The notes: generated by a model not told the origin, from the letters alone. Shown: positions 49,364 through 62,280, counted from the stretch's first letter. The stretch: 64,000 nt of DNA from Chamaecrista fasciculata (GCA_003254925.1 QANZ01020598.1:25582-89581); one strand, 5' to 3'. Numbers and translations: made by a program.

Positions 49364-50929
49364 TAAGCCTGCATTTTTAAAAAATTACAAATTAGTCCCT
49401 AGATACATATTATCTAGGGACTAAAATGAAAACTTTAAAAAAATTTTGGGGTCAATATGTAATTTTTACAAAACTTATTATGATTAAAATTGCAAAATAG
49501 CTCCAAAGGATACTAAAGTGTTTAATTTTTACTTTATATTTAAATTATTGTAAGATATTAATGTGTGTTTAATGAATATGTATATTTGAAAATGTATTTT
49601 TTAAGTAAACCGGCTCAACCGGTTGAACTAGTGACCCAAGCCTTCCACCGGGTTAATGGTCGGTCCGGTTTTTTACACTATGGCTGGAAGCCAATGCTTG
49701 AAGCCTACTATCATCCTACGCTTCAAGATGCAGCTACGGTATTTTTCAGTTTATCACCAGACGCGCATAAGAACTTTTGAGAACTGCATAAATCTATACT
49801 CGCCGCACTGATTAATGTTTTTTTTTAAATATCATTGTCATTGTTAACCAATGAATTTATTGATTTTAATTTTTTTTACTTTAAAATGTATTAGTTGAAG
49901 AATCATTCTTTAAGATTAGCACTGAAGTCTTATTATAAAACAATTAACTAAAGCATAAGCTGAACCATTTTCCTGTGCATCGCATGTGGCCTAAGCTAGT
50001 GAGAGACTAAAAGGAGAGGACATTTGCATTGGCTCTCAATCCATGAAACGTGGCATGAAGGATTAGCTGGGGATTAACTGTCATTAACACCTAGCAACCA
50101 ATAATGTTCCGCCACATATATAAAAAATAGAGGAGTTAATTCTAATCAATACTGAAATTTAATTCTAATGGGTGTTTAATTTGGACAAACAATATCAAGG
50201 TATCAATGTATGATTAGGATTCTCATCAACCAATGTTACAATATTAAATCGTCATGTACTCAATTTGATTTTTGACTTTATAGACATTTGAATTTGAATC
50301 ATAAATGTAATTTGATTGTCATTAATCTATTACAAGAAAGTTTTTTAAAATTCAAATTCAATCATAATTATTTTCTATAACATTTCTTTAGGTAAAATTC
50401 ATCTCTATTGACTCACCTTTATATTTTAAATACATAGTCATTAAATATTTTGGTTTTCTTCTTATGGTGGATTAGATTAACATATTTTTTTTTGCCTGTG
50501 CAGATTCATGTGATTGAGTTAACAACATCCTACCATGAGATTAGAATTTGAAACTATGTGAGAAGCCATCAAGACACAAATTTGGGTCAATTTGCTATGG
50601 GTGGTTTGAAATGAATAAACGTATATGGAACCCCAAGCATTTGGTATTATTTCTTCCCTACAAAATAATATTTTCCTATGAGTCTCATTTTATTGTATGC
50701 TCAATACTCTCCTTTTTCTATGACTTTTACTCTCATTATTTTGTCTTTTTTAAATTGTGAGTGACATGTTTTTCAAACGGGATCAGACTTCATGTTTTTT
50801 GATAATCCATTTAGGTTTTTTGTTTAAATATATATTTTAAAATATATCTTACGTTTTGATTAAAAATATTGCTAAAAGATTAATAGTTATTGAGTTTTGT
50901 TAATTGATGAAATTTGTCAATGTCTACAG
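49364..50929. other. Intergenic stretch
   Basis: Mostly AT-rich with no supported gene. 49604-49680 resembles a fragment of the CCGGTT-rich element at 59783 (GGCTCAACCGGTTGAAC, GGTCGGTCCGG). Confidence 0.4.
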
Positions 50930-51017
50930 TTTGGGAAGCATATGAGAAATAAGGCACTGGAATGGAAACACAAGGCTCATTCACAATTTCACTGTGTGGA
51001 TGTTCTTAATTACACTA

Positions 51018-51034
51018 ACTTCATTAGTTTAGTT
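51018..51034. repeat. L1 target duplication, left copy
   Basis: ACTTCATTAGTTTAGTT, identical over 17 bp to 53769-53785. The poly(T) of the inserted L1 follows directly. Confidence 0.9.
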
Positions 51035-53768
51035 TTTTTTTTTTTTTTTTTTTTGGTANGCTCTGGGCGTGGATTTGGTAGTGCGTTTCCCTGCAGCGAA
51101 TTTACAAGTACCATCTAGATATACGACCGCTGTGAAGTATCTGCTGTTGTCCCTATCTTCGGAAGAGAAAAGAACGGAGATGGTAAAAGACATCAGAAGC
51201 GAACGGGAAAGGCTGTCTTCAGAAGGATGGTGGTTGTGAGTGTGCTGATTAATTTGCAGAGTCGAAGAAAAGGAGTTGTTGTAGAGCGACAGAGCTTCAT
51301 GAGTTGCTTGGACTAGCTGCATCGGGTTGGTCTGTACGCCTTTCCAATATAAAAGGTTTCTGGATTCCCAAATCTTGTGCAGAGAGATGAAGGACCATGA
51401 GAGCAGATACAGCATGTGATCATCTTTTTTGAGCCAGGTATCACAGAAGGAGATGAGCCGCTGGACAAGCGTCATATTCCGATCCTGCATAAAAATAAAA
51501 CTGTAGGGAGACCCAAACCAAACCGCTCTGGCAAAATGACATTGCATGAAAAGGTGATCGACTGTTTCGAGAGTGTCTTGACAGAAAACACACGTAATAT
51601 CATTGTCAAGGTGATGCGCTCGAAGAATGTCGCCCACTTGTAAGGCACTATTGATAAGCTTCCAAATGAACAGAAGTATTTTCCTAGGCAAGTGAAGCTT
51701 CCAAAAGCGAGTCCAATTGATGTCGTGTCCAGTTATATCAAATCTATCTCTATCTTGAATGAGAATTTTGTATCCAGTGGACGGGGTGTATTTTCCTGAA
51801 GTTGCTCCTTGCCAAATGAGAGAATCCTGGAGTTGAGAAAGGGGTATAGGGATATCCTTGATTTGGATCAGTTGATGCCAAGGATATAACTCTTCCAATT
51901 TGATGTGATTCCATTGATGGTTCTCAATGAGGTCTTGAACTTTGCAGATGCCCGGGTCCCCATCCCAGGGGAATATCCAGTATTTGCTGGTGATATCAAT
52001 ATTTGCGCCATCTCCAACCCTCCACGAGAGCCTGCTATCAATGATAGGAAGGGAGTTGCGTATACCTCTCCAGACCCAGGTATCCTGAGTCGTTTTGCGG
52101 AAATTGAATTCCGTATTTGGAGTCTTGTATTTGTGAATGAACCAAGAACTAGAAAGATCTGTGGGAGAGGTAATCCACTTCCAACCATGTTTAGCAAGGA
52201 GAGACTCATTAACCATTGAGAGATTCCTGAAGCCTAAACCACCAGAGCGTTTTGGAGTAAAAAGCCTTTGTTTGTTGGTGAGATGCATCCGTTTTCCTTC
52301 TGTCTTGTATCCCCAAAAGAAATCCACCATGATGGACTCCATTTTTGTAGTGTCTTTTTTTGGCAGCTGGAAGACAGACATCTTATAGATCGGATCCGCC
52401 TGAAGCACAGCTTGAATTAAAACTGTTCTGCCCGCCTGGGACAGCAGATTAGCCTTCCACCCCTGAAGCCTATGTTGGAAACGTTCAATCAGGTCGTTGG
52501 CATTCCTCTTGATGTAATTCTTCCCGTCCACAAAAGTGCCCAGATATTTGCCCAATTGACTTGCCTGTTTGACTTTCAGAGTGTTCGCCATGAATTTCCT
52601 GAAATGTCGTGGGGTGTTTGGACTAAAAACCACGAGAGATTTATCCTTATTGATTTCCTGTCCCGCCAAGCCGCAGTAGAAGTCAAGAATCGAGGAGATC
52701 TGTTGACATGAAGTTTGAGTTGCTTTAAAGAATAGAATGATGTCATCAGCATACATAAGGTGGGAGATCATCGGGCCCCTGTTTGCGAATCTGATACCCT
52801 GAATCTTCTTGTCCTTTTCTGCTTTGTCCAGAAGAGCCGACAGAGTGTTTGCCGCAAGAATGAAAAGAAAGGGAGAGAGGGGGTCCCCTTGCCGAACACC
52901 TCTCTGGGCCGGGAAGGAACTTGCCTTGTGTCCATTAAGCAACAAAGTGTAACTAACCGTGGAAATGCATTGGTTCACCATATTGATGAAGGAGGCGGGA
53001 AAATTCATCCGGTTCATAACCGCTTTGATGAAATTCCAACCGAGCTTGTCGTATGCTTTGGACATGTCAAGCTTCAAGGCACACCATTGGGATTTGACCT
53101 TCTTTGCCTTATGAATATAGTGCATGAGCTCGGTAGTTAAAATAATGTTGTCCGCAATCTGTCTGCCTTTGATGAAACCATTCTGATTTGGGGAGATCCA
53201 CTGTCCGATGAACGGTTGCATTCTATTAACCAGAACCTTGGCTATGATTTTGTAGATGGTGTTACAAAGGCCAATAGGGCGAAAGTGTGTCACAGAAGAC
53301 GGATTATTGGTCTTCGGGATCAGGGAGATGAAAGTTTGATTGAATTCCTTGAGCAGGTATCCGGTGCTCTGAAAGGTCTTGATCATTTCACAGACATCTG
53401 ATTTGATCAAATCCCAGAATTTCTGAAAAAATTCCGCAGGGAAGCCATCTGGGCCTGGCGCCTTGAAAGACTTAAGTTGAAAAACAGCCGTCTTGATTTC
53501 CTCGTCCGTGAATGGGCTGTCCAAACATGTCTTTTCCTGTTCAGACAATTGAGGCAGATCCACAGAATGTAGCTCATGAAGGATAAAAGGAAGGCTTGGC
53601 TCATCGGGGTACGTGTATGCACCCTTGAAGTAATTTCCGAAGAAAGCTTCCATATCCGTGTAATTTTCAATCCAATTGCCCGTAGCATCCTGAATTTTTA
53701 AAATTTTGTTAGCGATCCTACGCTTTTTAACCACCGTGTGAAAAAATTTCGTATTACGATCCCCCCCG
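51035..53768 (-). mobile_element. Young 5'-truncated L1 LINE
   Basis: Inserted on the minus strand with a poly(A) tail of about 20 (51035-51054 as T) and perfect 17-bp target repeats. One open frame spans nearly the whole element (about 900 codons). It opens just after the endonuclease domain (NTKFFH), then has the reverse transcriptase (KAPGPDGFPAEFF, FRPIGLCNTIYKIIAKVLVN, LDMSKAYDK, GVRQGDPLSPFLF, YADD about 330 codons in) and a zf-RVT region (LPRKILLFIWKL, CVFCQDTLETVDHLF). An N at 51059 lies at the 3' end of the element, and no stop codon or 3' UTR is seen before the tail, so sequence may be missing there. Truncation of the 5' part (ORF1, endonuclease) makes it non-autonomous. Confidence 0.92.
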
Positions 53769-53785
53769 ACTTCATTAGTTTAGTT
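53769..53785. repeat. L1 target duplication, right copy
   Basis: Identical 17 bp to 51018-51034, directly after the truncated L1 5' end (a run of C on the plus strand). Confidence 0.9.
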
Positions 53786-53915
53786 GGACAATCGAAAGAG
53801 GGAACTATTGCAATTTAACATGTATACGATCTCAATCATGAAAAAACATTAAGAAACAGATGTGGTTTTCTTCATCAGTTTATTTTGGTTTTTGTTTCAT
53901 TGTATATTTTTATAG

Positions 53916-55400
53916 GCCAAAGTCCTATTTTGGTCCCTATGTTATACTCATTGTTCCAAATAGGTCCCCCAGATATTTTTCGTTCCATATTGGTCCCACA
54001 ATTATCCAGAACTTGTCAAAGTTGGTCCCTCTAACATTTTCCATCCATTTTTCCGTTAGAAAAAAAAAGAAAAAATAAGCTTTCATCACCCAAAAGTTTT
54101 ATTTTCTTTTATTAAGGTCATTTTCTTTTTATAATAGGATCAAAACGTAAGAAAAAGAATAAATTAAGATTTTAAGTGAATTTGCTAAAAAATACAAAAG
54201 TTTTCTCTCTCTCACACACCTCTCCCTCTCTCTTGAACACCACTCTCTCTCTCTCTCCATTCATTGATTGACCAGATTCACCATTTTGGAGAAATTTTGG
54301 TAAGGAGGTCCAAAATTGTGAGCTGACGAGAATCAAATGACAGAAAATCCCAAGCACACTTTAGAAAGCGACTTGGAATCTGCTATTAGACCCTCTAAGA
54401 TAGCCAAGACGAATGATATTAGCGACGAAGAAGAAGAAACAATGCCCAACACTAACGATCAACCCATGAGCCAAAACCCTAGGATTCAACACTATTTGGT
54501 GGCTATTGAAAAAAAATTAAAATAAATAAGAGCTTGTGGTTCATGAGGTATATTTCCGTTCAAAATTTGTTGGAAATCTTGGCTGAAATACTATTTCAAA
54601 ACCCTAACTATTAATTTTTATGTGTTCGACTCCCTATTTGTATGAGAGAAGGACTTTGACATAAACAAAAGAAAAATTTCATAGTAACAAAAGAAATTTC
54701 ACCTTTGAGCTTATTATCAAAACTCTAATATATTATTATGGCCAAAGTCCTATTTTGGTCCCTCTGTTATGCTCATTGTTCCAAATAGGCCCCTCAGTTA
54801 TTTTTCGTTCCATATTGGTCCCTCAGTTATCCAACACTTGTCAAAATTGGTCCCTCTAACATTTTCCATCCATTTTTCTGTTAAAAAAGGAGAAAAAATA
54901 ATCTTTCATCCCTAACTTTGACAAAGTCCTATTTTGGTCCCTCTGTTATGCTCATTGTTCCAAATAGGTCCCTCAGTTATTTTTCGTCCCATATTGGTCC
55001 CTCAGTTATCCAAAACTTGTCAAAATTGGTCCCTCTAACATTTTCCATCCATTTTTCTGTTAAAAAAAGAGAAAAAATAAACTTTCATCCCCAACTTTGA
55101 CAAAGTCCTATTTTGGTCCCTCTGTTATGCTCATTGTTCCAAATAGGTCCCTCAGTTATTTTTCGTTCCATATTGGTCCCTCAGTTATCCAAAACTTATC
55201 AAAGTTGGTCCCTCTAACATTTTCCATCCATTTTCTGTTAAAAAAAGAGAAAAAAATAAACTTTCATCCCCAACTTTGACAAAGTCCTATTTTGGTCCCT
55301 TTGTTATGCTCATTGTTCCAAATAGGTCCCTCAGTTATTTTTCGTTCCATATTGGTTCCTCAGTTATCCAAAACTTGTCAAAGTTGGTCCCTCTAACAAC
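53916..55400. repeat. About 180-bp tandem repeat, 1 + 4 units
   Basis: Units begin with CAAAGTCCTATTTTGGTCCC at 53916, 54741, 54920, 55100 and 55280. The last four are in tandem and highly alike; the first is set apart by 54060-54740. Each holds several GGTCCCTC motifs (TTCCAAATAGGTCCC, TATTGGTCCCTCAG). The pattern suggests a non-autonomous DNA element whose subterminal part was amplified, but ends and target repeats could not be fixed. Confidence 0.8.
54337..54525 (+). pseudogene. Fragment resembling exon 1 of a TruA-type pseudouridine synthase
   Basis: An ATG-led frame (MTENPKHTLESDLESAIRPS, then acidic ISDEEEET, then RIQHYLVAIE) ends in a stop after 62 codons. Plant tRNA pseudouridine synthase-like proteins begin with a similar acidic leader followed by RxQRYLVAIEYIGTRF. 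Here the match stops at VAIE, as expected for a captured exon piece. It lies between unit 1 and units 2-5 of the 180-bp repeat. The similarity is short, so the call is tentative. Confidence 0.45.
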
Positions 55401-56507
55401 ATTCTCCTAATCTCTATTGATAGCGCCATAATTTCATACTATCATTTGTCTCACACTAATTCATCTTTCTCTGAATAATATAACAAAATCGAGGAGGCGA
55501 TTTTGAAACAGAGGCAAGCAACAAAAAAACAAATTACCGAGAACAGAATGGATACTCTGTGTTTTAATATTTGGTCCCTAAATTTGCACTGAATCGACAA
55601 ATCAGTATATGAATAATCAAAATACATTATTGGTTCTTGAAATATGTCAATTATCAATTATTAAGTTTTTAGTGACAATTTTGTCCTTAAAATTGAACTG
55701 AGCTTATATTTTTGGTTTTTTTGGAGTTAACTTATATTTATTGATTAGTGAAAGCTAGCTTTATCAATCATATTTTATTATAATTATTTAACTATAAGTT
55801 CTATAAATTGCAAATAAATTATTTGTTTATGTTGACATTTCTTTAGTAATATAATATATTGATACTACTCCTAATAAACAATGTACCGCATTGAAGAGAC
55901 AGATGTTTCGGATGTTAATACGATAATTACATGGGTTGAACTAAATGAATTCAATTTTTTTACGAAAAAAACTTATATGCAATTCTTTATATGTTTATTG
56001 TGAGATTCCTTCAATCACAAGTTTCAATTATATTCTATCTCTTTAAAGATTAGTTATACAGAAAGGTATCTTTAATGTGTTCTATTTTTACTAGGAAACC
56101 TTACAGAAAATATATAATGAATTGTTTTTTGGATTTATTTAACATGTGCCTTTAAGACTTCTTTCTGATTTGTTAGTAGAACATCTTGAAATCTACGAAA
56201 ATTCATTTGAAAGATAAGTTTTAAAAATTCATTTTAAAGATAAGTTTAATGTTTGAAAACTCACTTGACCAATCAAAAGAAAAGAAACCTTAACATGTGT
56301 CCTAATAGGACATGTTAAAAGGACCCTTAATTTTTTAAGAGCCAAACAATTTTCAACTTGACTTGCAAGTAGTAGGTTACGAGCAGCCCACCAAGTCAAA
56401 ATTTTTTTTTTTCAAAACTTCAATTGTTCAGGAGGATAATGTACTTATATATCATAATATCACGGACATAATCAAATTATTATTTATAATTTCCATCATC
56501 ATATAAT
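55401..56507. other. Intergenic stretch before duplication copy B
   Basis: AT-rich, no gene or clear repeat beyond short GGTCCCTAAATTTG-like motifs near 55575. Confidence 0.45.
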
Positions 56508-56736
56508 TCTTTTAAAACTTGATTAGAATTCAAAGACGCACTTATGCTTTTATTATACATAATATGCTGGCTTCTACAAGACTACAACAGATAGCAAACT
56601 AGAACCATCACTCCCCATCCTTGCCTACAACTTTTCCTACGAGAGCATCATACACTATTGACTATCCTACAAATATTGAACACGACCCACAAACTAGAGA
56701 AAGAACCAACTATGAACACGAACAGAAGGGTAGTAA

Positions 56737-58805
56737 TCATATTCCATCTCCCTCGTGAAGAAGCCTCTGATCAAAATGCCAAACACCTGCAAAACAAAAC
56801 CACAAGATGCAATTCTCTTAGAACCCAACAATCTCTAATTATACCTGGGGCTTCAACATCAAGAAATATGTCAATGAAATTTATGGCAAAAATTATAGTA
56901 GTAGGATAAATAGACTATATGCATACCATGACCCTTTCCAACCATTCTCAGTTGAGCCACATACTCTGCTATCTTCTTGATAGCTTCAACCTGTAAAAGG
57001 GACAGTAAAATGTTTGGACAGTCATTAGTCACATAATTTTCTCTACATAACTTGTCATTTTGATTGTTAACTTTCAACAAAATCTCTGAGACTTTTGGTA
57101 ACAAAGTTAGAGATTCTAGGTTCAGCTGAATCTCAAGCTTACCAAGGGCTAAGGTAGATATGAAAAAAGAAGGCATCTATACCTGCTCAGTTAAAAACTC
57201 GCTCTCAATGAAGTCAGCCATTTGAGGATCATTGTTGCGATCTGCCACCTGTTATTCATAAAGGACAAAGCAAGGAAATGATCTTAAGTCACTACCCAAG
57301 ACATGCACAGAAATATTGTATAATATTGTATAAAGGAGTTAGGTAAGTTGCTCCAGTGTCTAAGGCATGGCGCAATGCAATTGGTGAATGCCTACCAACA
57401 CAGGAATTACTTTTTCCTGACACTTGCAAATCTATTTAAAATATTTGAATACAGAACAAAATGAATATCTTAAAATTCATATGTTGTATGTGTCGTAGAA
57501 ACCATAAAAATATTGGATTTTTCATTTATGCTAAACTCAAATGTGCATATGCTTCCAATTAATAACAGTAAACATGATGATGATAGTTATTTACTTACGC
57601 TGTGCACATTCAGAAGTTTCTCATTGACTAGTTTCTCCAAAGACAGAGCTAACTCCATAGCTGGATCAATCAAAAAAGAAAAACAAAAGAAAATGTCAAA
57701 ACAAGTCATTGTTCCACCAAGTAGATGTAATACAGAAACCAGAAAGCAAAAACATACATATTGAAATAGCAAACTTACCATACAACGCATCACCCTTCTC
57801 CACATGATCAAATTCAGCGGTGGGGCTTATGATCGGGTGAAGAACCACTCGTCCACCACGAATATTCTAAACAAACAAGAGTCATATGAGTCAGTTCATC
57901 ATAATTATTGTACATAAACACGTTTTAGCTTCTTGATGCGTGGGGAAACAGAGGAAAAGAAGCTTTTCTAAACCTGATATTTCATCAGCTTTTCAGCATG
58001 TTCTCTTTCTTCTTCACTTGATTCCTTGAAGAACCTTCGCGCAGCAAAATAGAACATGAGATTGCAAACTTATTTCAGAAATGGAAGAACAAATGAACAA
58101 TAGCTCATGGACAATATGGTGTTTAATGTTTCTTACTTTGCGAGGCCTTTCAGAGCCACGTTGTCCCTGTCAAAGTATGCAAACAAGGAGTGGTACACAT
58201 AGGAGACGTTGTATTCCACACTGTTATACACATTTACAAGGGAAGAAAAAAACTATGTTAGGAATGAAAGAATAAGAAAAACACAAACAATTCACAAAAT
58301 AGAACATAATAATATATGCAGATCTTAAATCTGATTCTTAACAGTTCACATCAACGTATTTTGCAGAAAATCACTTGATCTGCTCACAGTATGTTCAGTT
58401 CAAGCAGATGCAAAATACAAATGAATCCACCAGAAAAAAACAGATTAAAAACGGAAATTAGAGAAGGACGTACTTAATCTGCTCATTAATCGCAGCCTCA
58501 CACTCATCAGCGTAGTTCTGACGAGCCATGGAAACCTGAGGCGAAACTGGAACAGCAAGAACGTCCTTCTTGACCTCCACAAACGGCTCAAATATGACGC
58601 CGGTGAGAGGCGAGGGATCCGCCGCCGCAGCAAAAACCTTGAAATTCCTGCTTCCTCCATGAACAAGACTCAGAGAAGAAGAAGAAGCAGAAGGAACAAA
58701 GAAAGCAAAACTCAAAGAAGAAGACGAAGAAACGGATTTCTTCAGAGAATCACCAAAAATGGTAGAGAAAGCAAGGGAGGAAACGTTGGAAGAAGCGAGA
58801 GCCAT
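56737..58805 (-). CDS. Ferritin, chloroplast precursor (copy B)
   Basis: Same role and layout as copy A: eight exons on the minus strand, 58474-58805, 58137-58220, 57974-58034, 57779-57866, 57599-57660, 57183-57248, 56927-56990, 56737-56786. Exons 2-7 have the same lengths as in copy A. The product is 268 residues. The transit peptide starts [20 protein letters not shown]; the extension peptide and ferroxidase motifs ([14 protein letters not shown]) are intact. Differences: a few substitutions (AEQ to TEQ in exon 6, KLMKFQ to KLMKYQ), and the C-terminus is five residues longer (RLLHEGDGI), because copy A has TAG where copy B has GAG. Promoter motifs are conserved. Confidence 0.96.
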
Positions 58806-58932
58806 TTCGAAAGAACACGAAAATGCGAATTTCACAAGAGAAGCGAAAGAGAAAGAAGATAAGAAGAAGAAAAATCAATGGCGGCACTGAAGCTAGATGA
58901 GAGGGATGAGGAAGAAGGAGGGACAAAGGCGG

Positions 58933-58940
58933 TATAAATA
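58933..58940 (-). promoter_or_regulatory. TATA-like element, ferritin B
   Basis: TATTTATA on the coding strand, about 130 bp before the ATG, in the same context as in copy A. Confidence 0.5.
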
Positions 58941-59047
58941 GTATTGACGAAGGGCATTTCCGTAGTTCCAGGTGGACCGGTCTCTTCTGTGAACCGTCCG
59001 ATCGAAAATTACATGGACGGTGGAGATTGAATAAAGGGTACGGGCGT

Positions 59048-59061
59048 GTGGCGAGCTCGTG
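59048..59061 (-). promoter_or_regulatory. IDRS, ferritin B
   Basis: CACGAGCTCGCCAC on the coding strand, identical to copy A, 243 bp before the ATG. Confidence 0.75.
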
Positions 59062-59082
59062 GCCTAATCCAGTGTGAAATGA

Positions 59083-59090
59083 GAATATTC
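59083..59090 (-). promoter_or_regulatory. P1BS-like PHR1 site, ferritin B
   Basis: GAATATTC is a palindromic match to GNATATNC, 21 bp upstream of the IDRS as in copy A. Confidence 0.6.
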
Positions 59091-59782
59091 GGTTCCACAT
59101 AGCAATCTTGCATCTTTCCATATTTCAAGAAAGTTCATTTCACTATCTTACACTCGCGCGAGTATGTAATTGTAAAGGTACTCGCTCTCTTATTGAGTGA
59201 AAGAAATAATATTTTTCTACCACCCCCATAACAGGGTTCATTTTCTGTATTTTCAAATGCTTGCCAACCATGAAAATTATGATATGTATTGTAGAAAAAC
59301 GGACTTTCTTAATTGTGGAATTCTATTTATGTGACTGTGTGAGAGCATGAGTCCCACACACTTTTTTTCTTTTCCACAAATGACGGTTCTAAGATTTGAA
59401 GATTATTATATTTTTCTTTGATATAGAGCTCAATTGAAGAAAGGAAATACCAATAGAATATCTAAAACATAAGAATTATTTACTCAGTAAAAAAAAAACT
59501 TTTCTTTTCTGTTTTTTAACTTTGGCAATTGGAAACGTAAAAGTGTTTCTTAACTTGTCTATCAAAAATTACCACCCTCTCAATTTGATTTTCAAGAAAA
59601 TATATATAGAAACTTCTGACTCAAATTTTTGTATCTTTCTCTCATAAAATTAAAATTTGTGTGAGCTTTAATTTTTTATTTTTACTAAAAAAAAATTGCT
59701 AAAAGAAAACAAATGAGAGCATTGGGGGGACTTTTATTTTCTTTTCTTTTTTAATTGGGGGAGGGGGCGTTTTATTTTCATC

Positions 59783-60304
59783 CAGGGTTATTAAAATCAG
59801 AACGGATCGACCGGTCCGAATCGTCTTAATAACCGGCCAAACAGAGAACCGGAGGGAACCGGCCAAAAATCGGCCTGAACCGAAGGCAAATCGGTTGAAC
59901 CGGTCCTGATTTATTTTTTTGTTATTTTCCTTTTTTTTTGTCTTTTTTTATAATTATGGGTCAAATCTTAGAGAATGTTGATTATGAACCAAAATTTGAT
60001 AGAAAAAATGATCATAAAATGTCACTTGATGATATTATATTGATGAACATTATGAAAATTGATTATCTCTATATTAATTCATGTTAATTTATGAAAATTG
60101 TATTAATATATTAATGTTATAATTGTATTTTGTAACCTAATTATGAATATTTGAATTAAAATTTTTATCATATATAGGTTTTTTTATTATTTTTAATTTA
60201 TTTATTTGTCAACGGTCCGATCCCGGTTGGGCTCCGGTTGAACCATTGAATCTTGAACCCCTCCTTCAGCCGGTTCAATGGTCGGCCCGATTTTAATAAT
60301 CTTG
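59783..60304. mobile_element. Non-autonomous hAT-like element
   Basis: 522 bp with inverted ends CAGGGTTATTAAAATC / CAAGATTATTAAAATC and flanks TTTTCATC and TTTTCATA (7 of 8 match), consistent with an 8-bp hAT target. The subterminal parts are rich in ACCGG/CCGGTT motifs, and the interior is AT-rich and non-coding. Confidence 0.65.
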
Positions 60305-61668
60305 TTTTCATAAAGCGGGTTGTGCTAAACAAAAGTAAAATTCTAAATGATAATTGGATAATAATATGGAGAAATAAATACATAAGAAATTGTTATATCC
60401 TTTAAGGGTTTTTTTAAAGACAATAAACTATATACTTAATGGAGTCATTTTACAACTAATTTTTAAAATATTTATTGGTGTTTTTTTTTTTTTACATGAA
60501 CGAGATATTATAAAATACATTCTTTTCATCTTGACAAAATGAATGAAATGATTATTCCAATGTGAAAAATATTCATGATTTTTTTATCTCATCGATAATT
60601 TCTCTTGCATGAGCATGAGTAGTTTTATTGTAGAATTGATAATTTTGCTTAGAATAATTACCCGTTAATAATATATTTTAATTTCAAAAATATCAATTAA
60701 TTTAATAATGACAATTGAAATTATATTAACTCTTATTTATTAAATAATTAATTATGATAAAAAGTTAACATAAACAAATTTAAATGATCAATCACAACAA
60801 AAGTATAATAAAAAAAAATACCAGTTTTTTTCTCCTAATATGAATTTTCCCAACTTGCTTCAACTTTTGAAACCATGTATTTTTGTATTAAAGTTCTATT
60901 TCAATGTATTAACAAATCCAAATTAATAAAAAAAAATGTAATTTCTTATGCCGAAAATTTGAATTGAAATTAACAAGATTTCAAAAACTAAACAATCAAT
61001 TCAACCTTAAAATAATGGCCTGAATAATTTAGGAAACACTCTCTAGATATTGTTTTGCAAATTTGTAAGTAAAGAGGAACCACTCGATCCCGTTGGGATG
61101 AATCCGTGAGATAAGAAATATTTGAAAGGGATTTTTATTTTATTTACGAAAAAAAAGAAAAGAAATATTTGAAAGGGAAGCGCGTGGAGAGAGAAGCGAG
61201 TGAGAAATGAAGAGAAAGGAAAACGCCAAGGGTTTGACAGACTAGCAGCTATAAAGCCACATGTGGGCCCATCAACTTTTGTAAGTACTCATGTGAGTCA
61301 GTTTTGAGTTGTGACTTGTGACCACTGTTAACCACGATTTCTTAGAAATTTTAATTAGAAACGTAATTTTATCAGAAATTAATCATGGTACACTTTTTTA
61401 ACATTTTAAAAATTTTAATATTTTAAGATTATTTCAACACATTTGATTATGATAAAAAAGTCTCTCAATTAAGATAGTTAGGTTAATAATAATATTCTAA
61501 GAGCACGTTGACACGGACACGAGATATGTACAGATACAGATATATCGATATCGATACATCAAGTTCTTAAAATTATATAATACGACACAGTATATATAAA
61601 TATGTAAATATTTATAGATTTATGAATTTTAATGAAAGCTTTAAAAATTATAATATCTATTCATAATA
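60305..61668. other. AT-rich intergenic stretch
   Basis: No coding sequence or clear element recognised. Confidence 0.45.
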
Positions 61669-61673
61669 TATGT

Positions 61674-62280
61674 TGATACATCACTATTTGGGCGTACGCC
61701 TAAACGGCCCTCGCACCGGGCCTCTTCTCCCCTCCACACCTTGCAAGGCGCCCTCGAGCCAATCGGGCGCCCTAGGCACATTTGGGGGCGGCCGTGATCC
61801 ATCCTGGGTCTTGGCGCGCGCCCCCCCCAAATGACACGTGGCCATCCACGACTACCTCGCTCCGCAAACCACGCTACGGGAGATCGTGGGCTACTGACTT
61901 GCTCATACCCACGATCTCCAGTTTTTAGGCGCCCGCCTATCGGCGCAACACGCAATCACCCACGATTGCCTTGCTCCGCAAATCTCGGTCTCCACTATCT
62001 TCGCTAGTGGAGATCGTGTCCAGTTACGTGGTCCGCCCCGCGCGCTGATCACCTCTCTCCTCCCTGCTCTATAAATAGAGCTCATCTCACCAGTTCAAGG
62101 TTAGCTACTTCTTACACTCTGAAATTCTCTTACTCTCTTATCACTCTCTTACTAACTTGAGCGTCGGAGTACACTTCGCAGGGCCCCCCTGTGAAGCTCT
62201 TGCAGGTTCTTGCTCAACTCTTGGCTCTCGTAGCCCTCTCCGGTGAACTAGGTAAGTGCTAGCCATTTTCCAGTTTATCA
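61674..62280 (+). mobile_element. Solo LTR, gypsy-like (copy 4)
   Basis: 607 bp with a perfect 5-bp target repeat TATGT (61669-61673, 62281-62285). It starts TGATACATCACTATTTGGGC, has a GC-rich U3 half, a TATA box (CTATAAATAG, about 62070), the GAGCGTCGGAGT leader, and ends CCAGTTTATCA. Very similar to copy 2. It looks whole as an LTR, with no internal region. Confidence 0.88.

Larger units (their letters stand above)
50930..53818 (+). pseudogene. UDP-glycosyltransferase-like C-terminal exon, split by L1
   Basis: Left of the L1 the frame reads FGKHMRNKALEWKHKAHSQF, then NYTNFISLV. After removal of the L1 and one target repeat it continues GQSKEGTIAI and a stop at 53816-53818. This resembles the C-terminal helix of plant family 1 glycosyltransferases (RNKALEWKKKAEEA...GGSSYxNFxRLV). 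No other part of such a gene, including the PSPG box, is nearby, so this was already a fragment. The resemblance is limited to about 35 residues. Confidence 0.4.

Noticed and set aside
51905-53401. Several plus-strand frames of 60-126 codons
   Set aside because: Antisense of the L1 reverse transcriptase frame; no domain is recognisable on this strand.
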